Positions 6,256 to 6,380 of a stretch of DNA of 6,380 bases are shown in pieces. Where the stretch lies: contig CAVJWU010000051.1 of NCBI GenBank assembly GCA_963653535.1, positions 1-6,380 on the forward strand, in the 5' to 3' direction. The position numbers and the translations under genes were made by a program. The stretch comes from UBA3210 sp963653535 (GTDB taxonomy: Bacteria > Bacillota_I > Bacilli_A > RFN20 > CAG-449). The notes beneath the pieces were generated by a model. The model ran no database searches and was not told the origin of the DNA. It worked only from the letters and a program-made list of their open reading frames with translations. How positions within the stretch are numbered: position 1 is the stretch's first letter; each line of letters starts with the position of its first letter.

Positions 6256-6290
6256 TTAAAAAAATAATATTTTAATTATTAATAATTAAA
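6249..6290. repeat. Two overlapping perfect A/T dyads upstream of the plsX promoter
   Basis: Dyad one has 10-base arms, TAAAATATTA (6249-6258) and TAATATTTTA (6265-6274), around a 6-A centre. Dyad two is an uninterrupted 20-base palindrome at 6271-6290 (TTTAATTATT and its reverse complement). Both consist only of A and T. They cover the -35 and the UP-element region of the operon promoter. They may be protein sites, promoter-enhancing AT tracts or base-composition chance. Confidence 0.45.
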
Positions 6291-6300
6291 TTTCTTCAAT

Positions 6301-6326
6301 AAGCGATAGTCCACTCGCTTTTTTAA
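6301..6326 (+). terminator. Terminator-like hairpin with T-run on the plus strand
   Basis: AAGCGA (6301-6306) pairs with TCGCTT (6315-6320) around an 8-base loop and is followed by TTTT, making six T in a row from 6319. This is the form of a weak intrinsic terminator in the plus direction, yet no plus-strand gene leads into it. On the minus strand the hairpin is followed by ATTGAAG, so it would end a gene coming from the right edge poorly. Confidence 0.4.
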
Positions 6327-6380
6327 TCATTTTTTATTTAATTCGATTAATGTTATTACTGTTTTCTAAATTAGATTCAT

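Noticed and set aside
6287..6330. Minus-strand 14-codon ORF (MIKKASGLSLIEEI) between the right edge and the plsX promoter
   Set aside because: No SD precedes the ATG and it runs through the hairpin at 6301-6320; nothing supports its translation.
6334..6378. Minus-strand open frame from the right edge ending in NNINRIK and TAA, possibly the tail of an upstream gene
   Set aside because: Only 14 codons are visible and they match no family I know, including ribosomal protein L32, which often precedes plsX. An open run this short is common by chance.
6350..6380. Plus-strand ATG at 6350 open to the window end
   Set aside because: No SD and only ten codons are visible; the composition looks like AT-rich noise.

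Overview
The window is a compact piece of chromosome from a low-GC (roughly one third G+C by eye) Gram-positive-type bacterium. Four things point to Bacillota or a related Mollicutes/Erysipelotrichia-like lineage: the AT-rich codon use, strong AAGGAG/GAGGTGA Shine-Dalgarno (SD) sequences, tightly overlapping genes, and the gene content plsX-rnc-ftsY-ylxM-ffh. TGG is used for tryptophan and ylxM ends in TGA, so this looks like the standard bacterial code and not the Mycoplasma/Spiroplasma code. Assignment to a genus or species is not possible from this alone.

Layout. Positions 1-405 (minus) hold nearly all of ruvX/yqgF, running off the left edge. A 122-bp divergent intergenic region (406-527) carries a candidate promoter for each direction. 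Positions 528-1559 (plus) encode a ten-helix calcium/sodium-type cation antiporter of the CaCA family with both alpha repeats. A strong bidirectional terminator (1560-1600) separates it from the convergent operon.

Positions 6187 down to 1600 (minus) form one six-gene operon: plsX (phospholipid synthesis), rnc (RNase III), ftsY (SRP receptor), an unrecognised 84-residue three-helix membrane protein, ylxM (SRP-associated helix-turn-helix protein) and ffh (SRP GTPase). All junctions overlap or leave only a few bases. Several genes use the last codons of the gene before them as their SD, so translation is probably coupled. The common theme is membrane building: lipid precursor supply (PlsX) and co-translational targeting of membrane proteins (Ffh, FtsY, YlxM). 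In many Bacillota this cluster also contains fabD, fabG and acpP after plsX, and smc between rnc and ftsY; those genes are absent here.

Positions 6188-6380 hold the likely operon promoter (extended -10), an SD placed unusually far from the plsX start with an inverted repeat between them, two perfect A/T dyads and a hairpin with a T-run. Everything except the 84-residue protein is a recognisable housekeeping family. The points most worth a second look are that small membrane protein inside the SRP operon and the odd plsX leader. I see no mobile element, CRISPR array, tRNA or rRNA.
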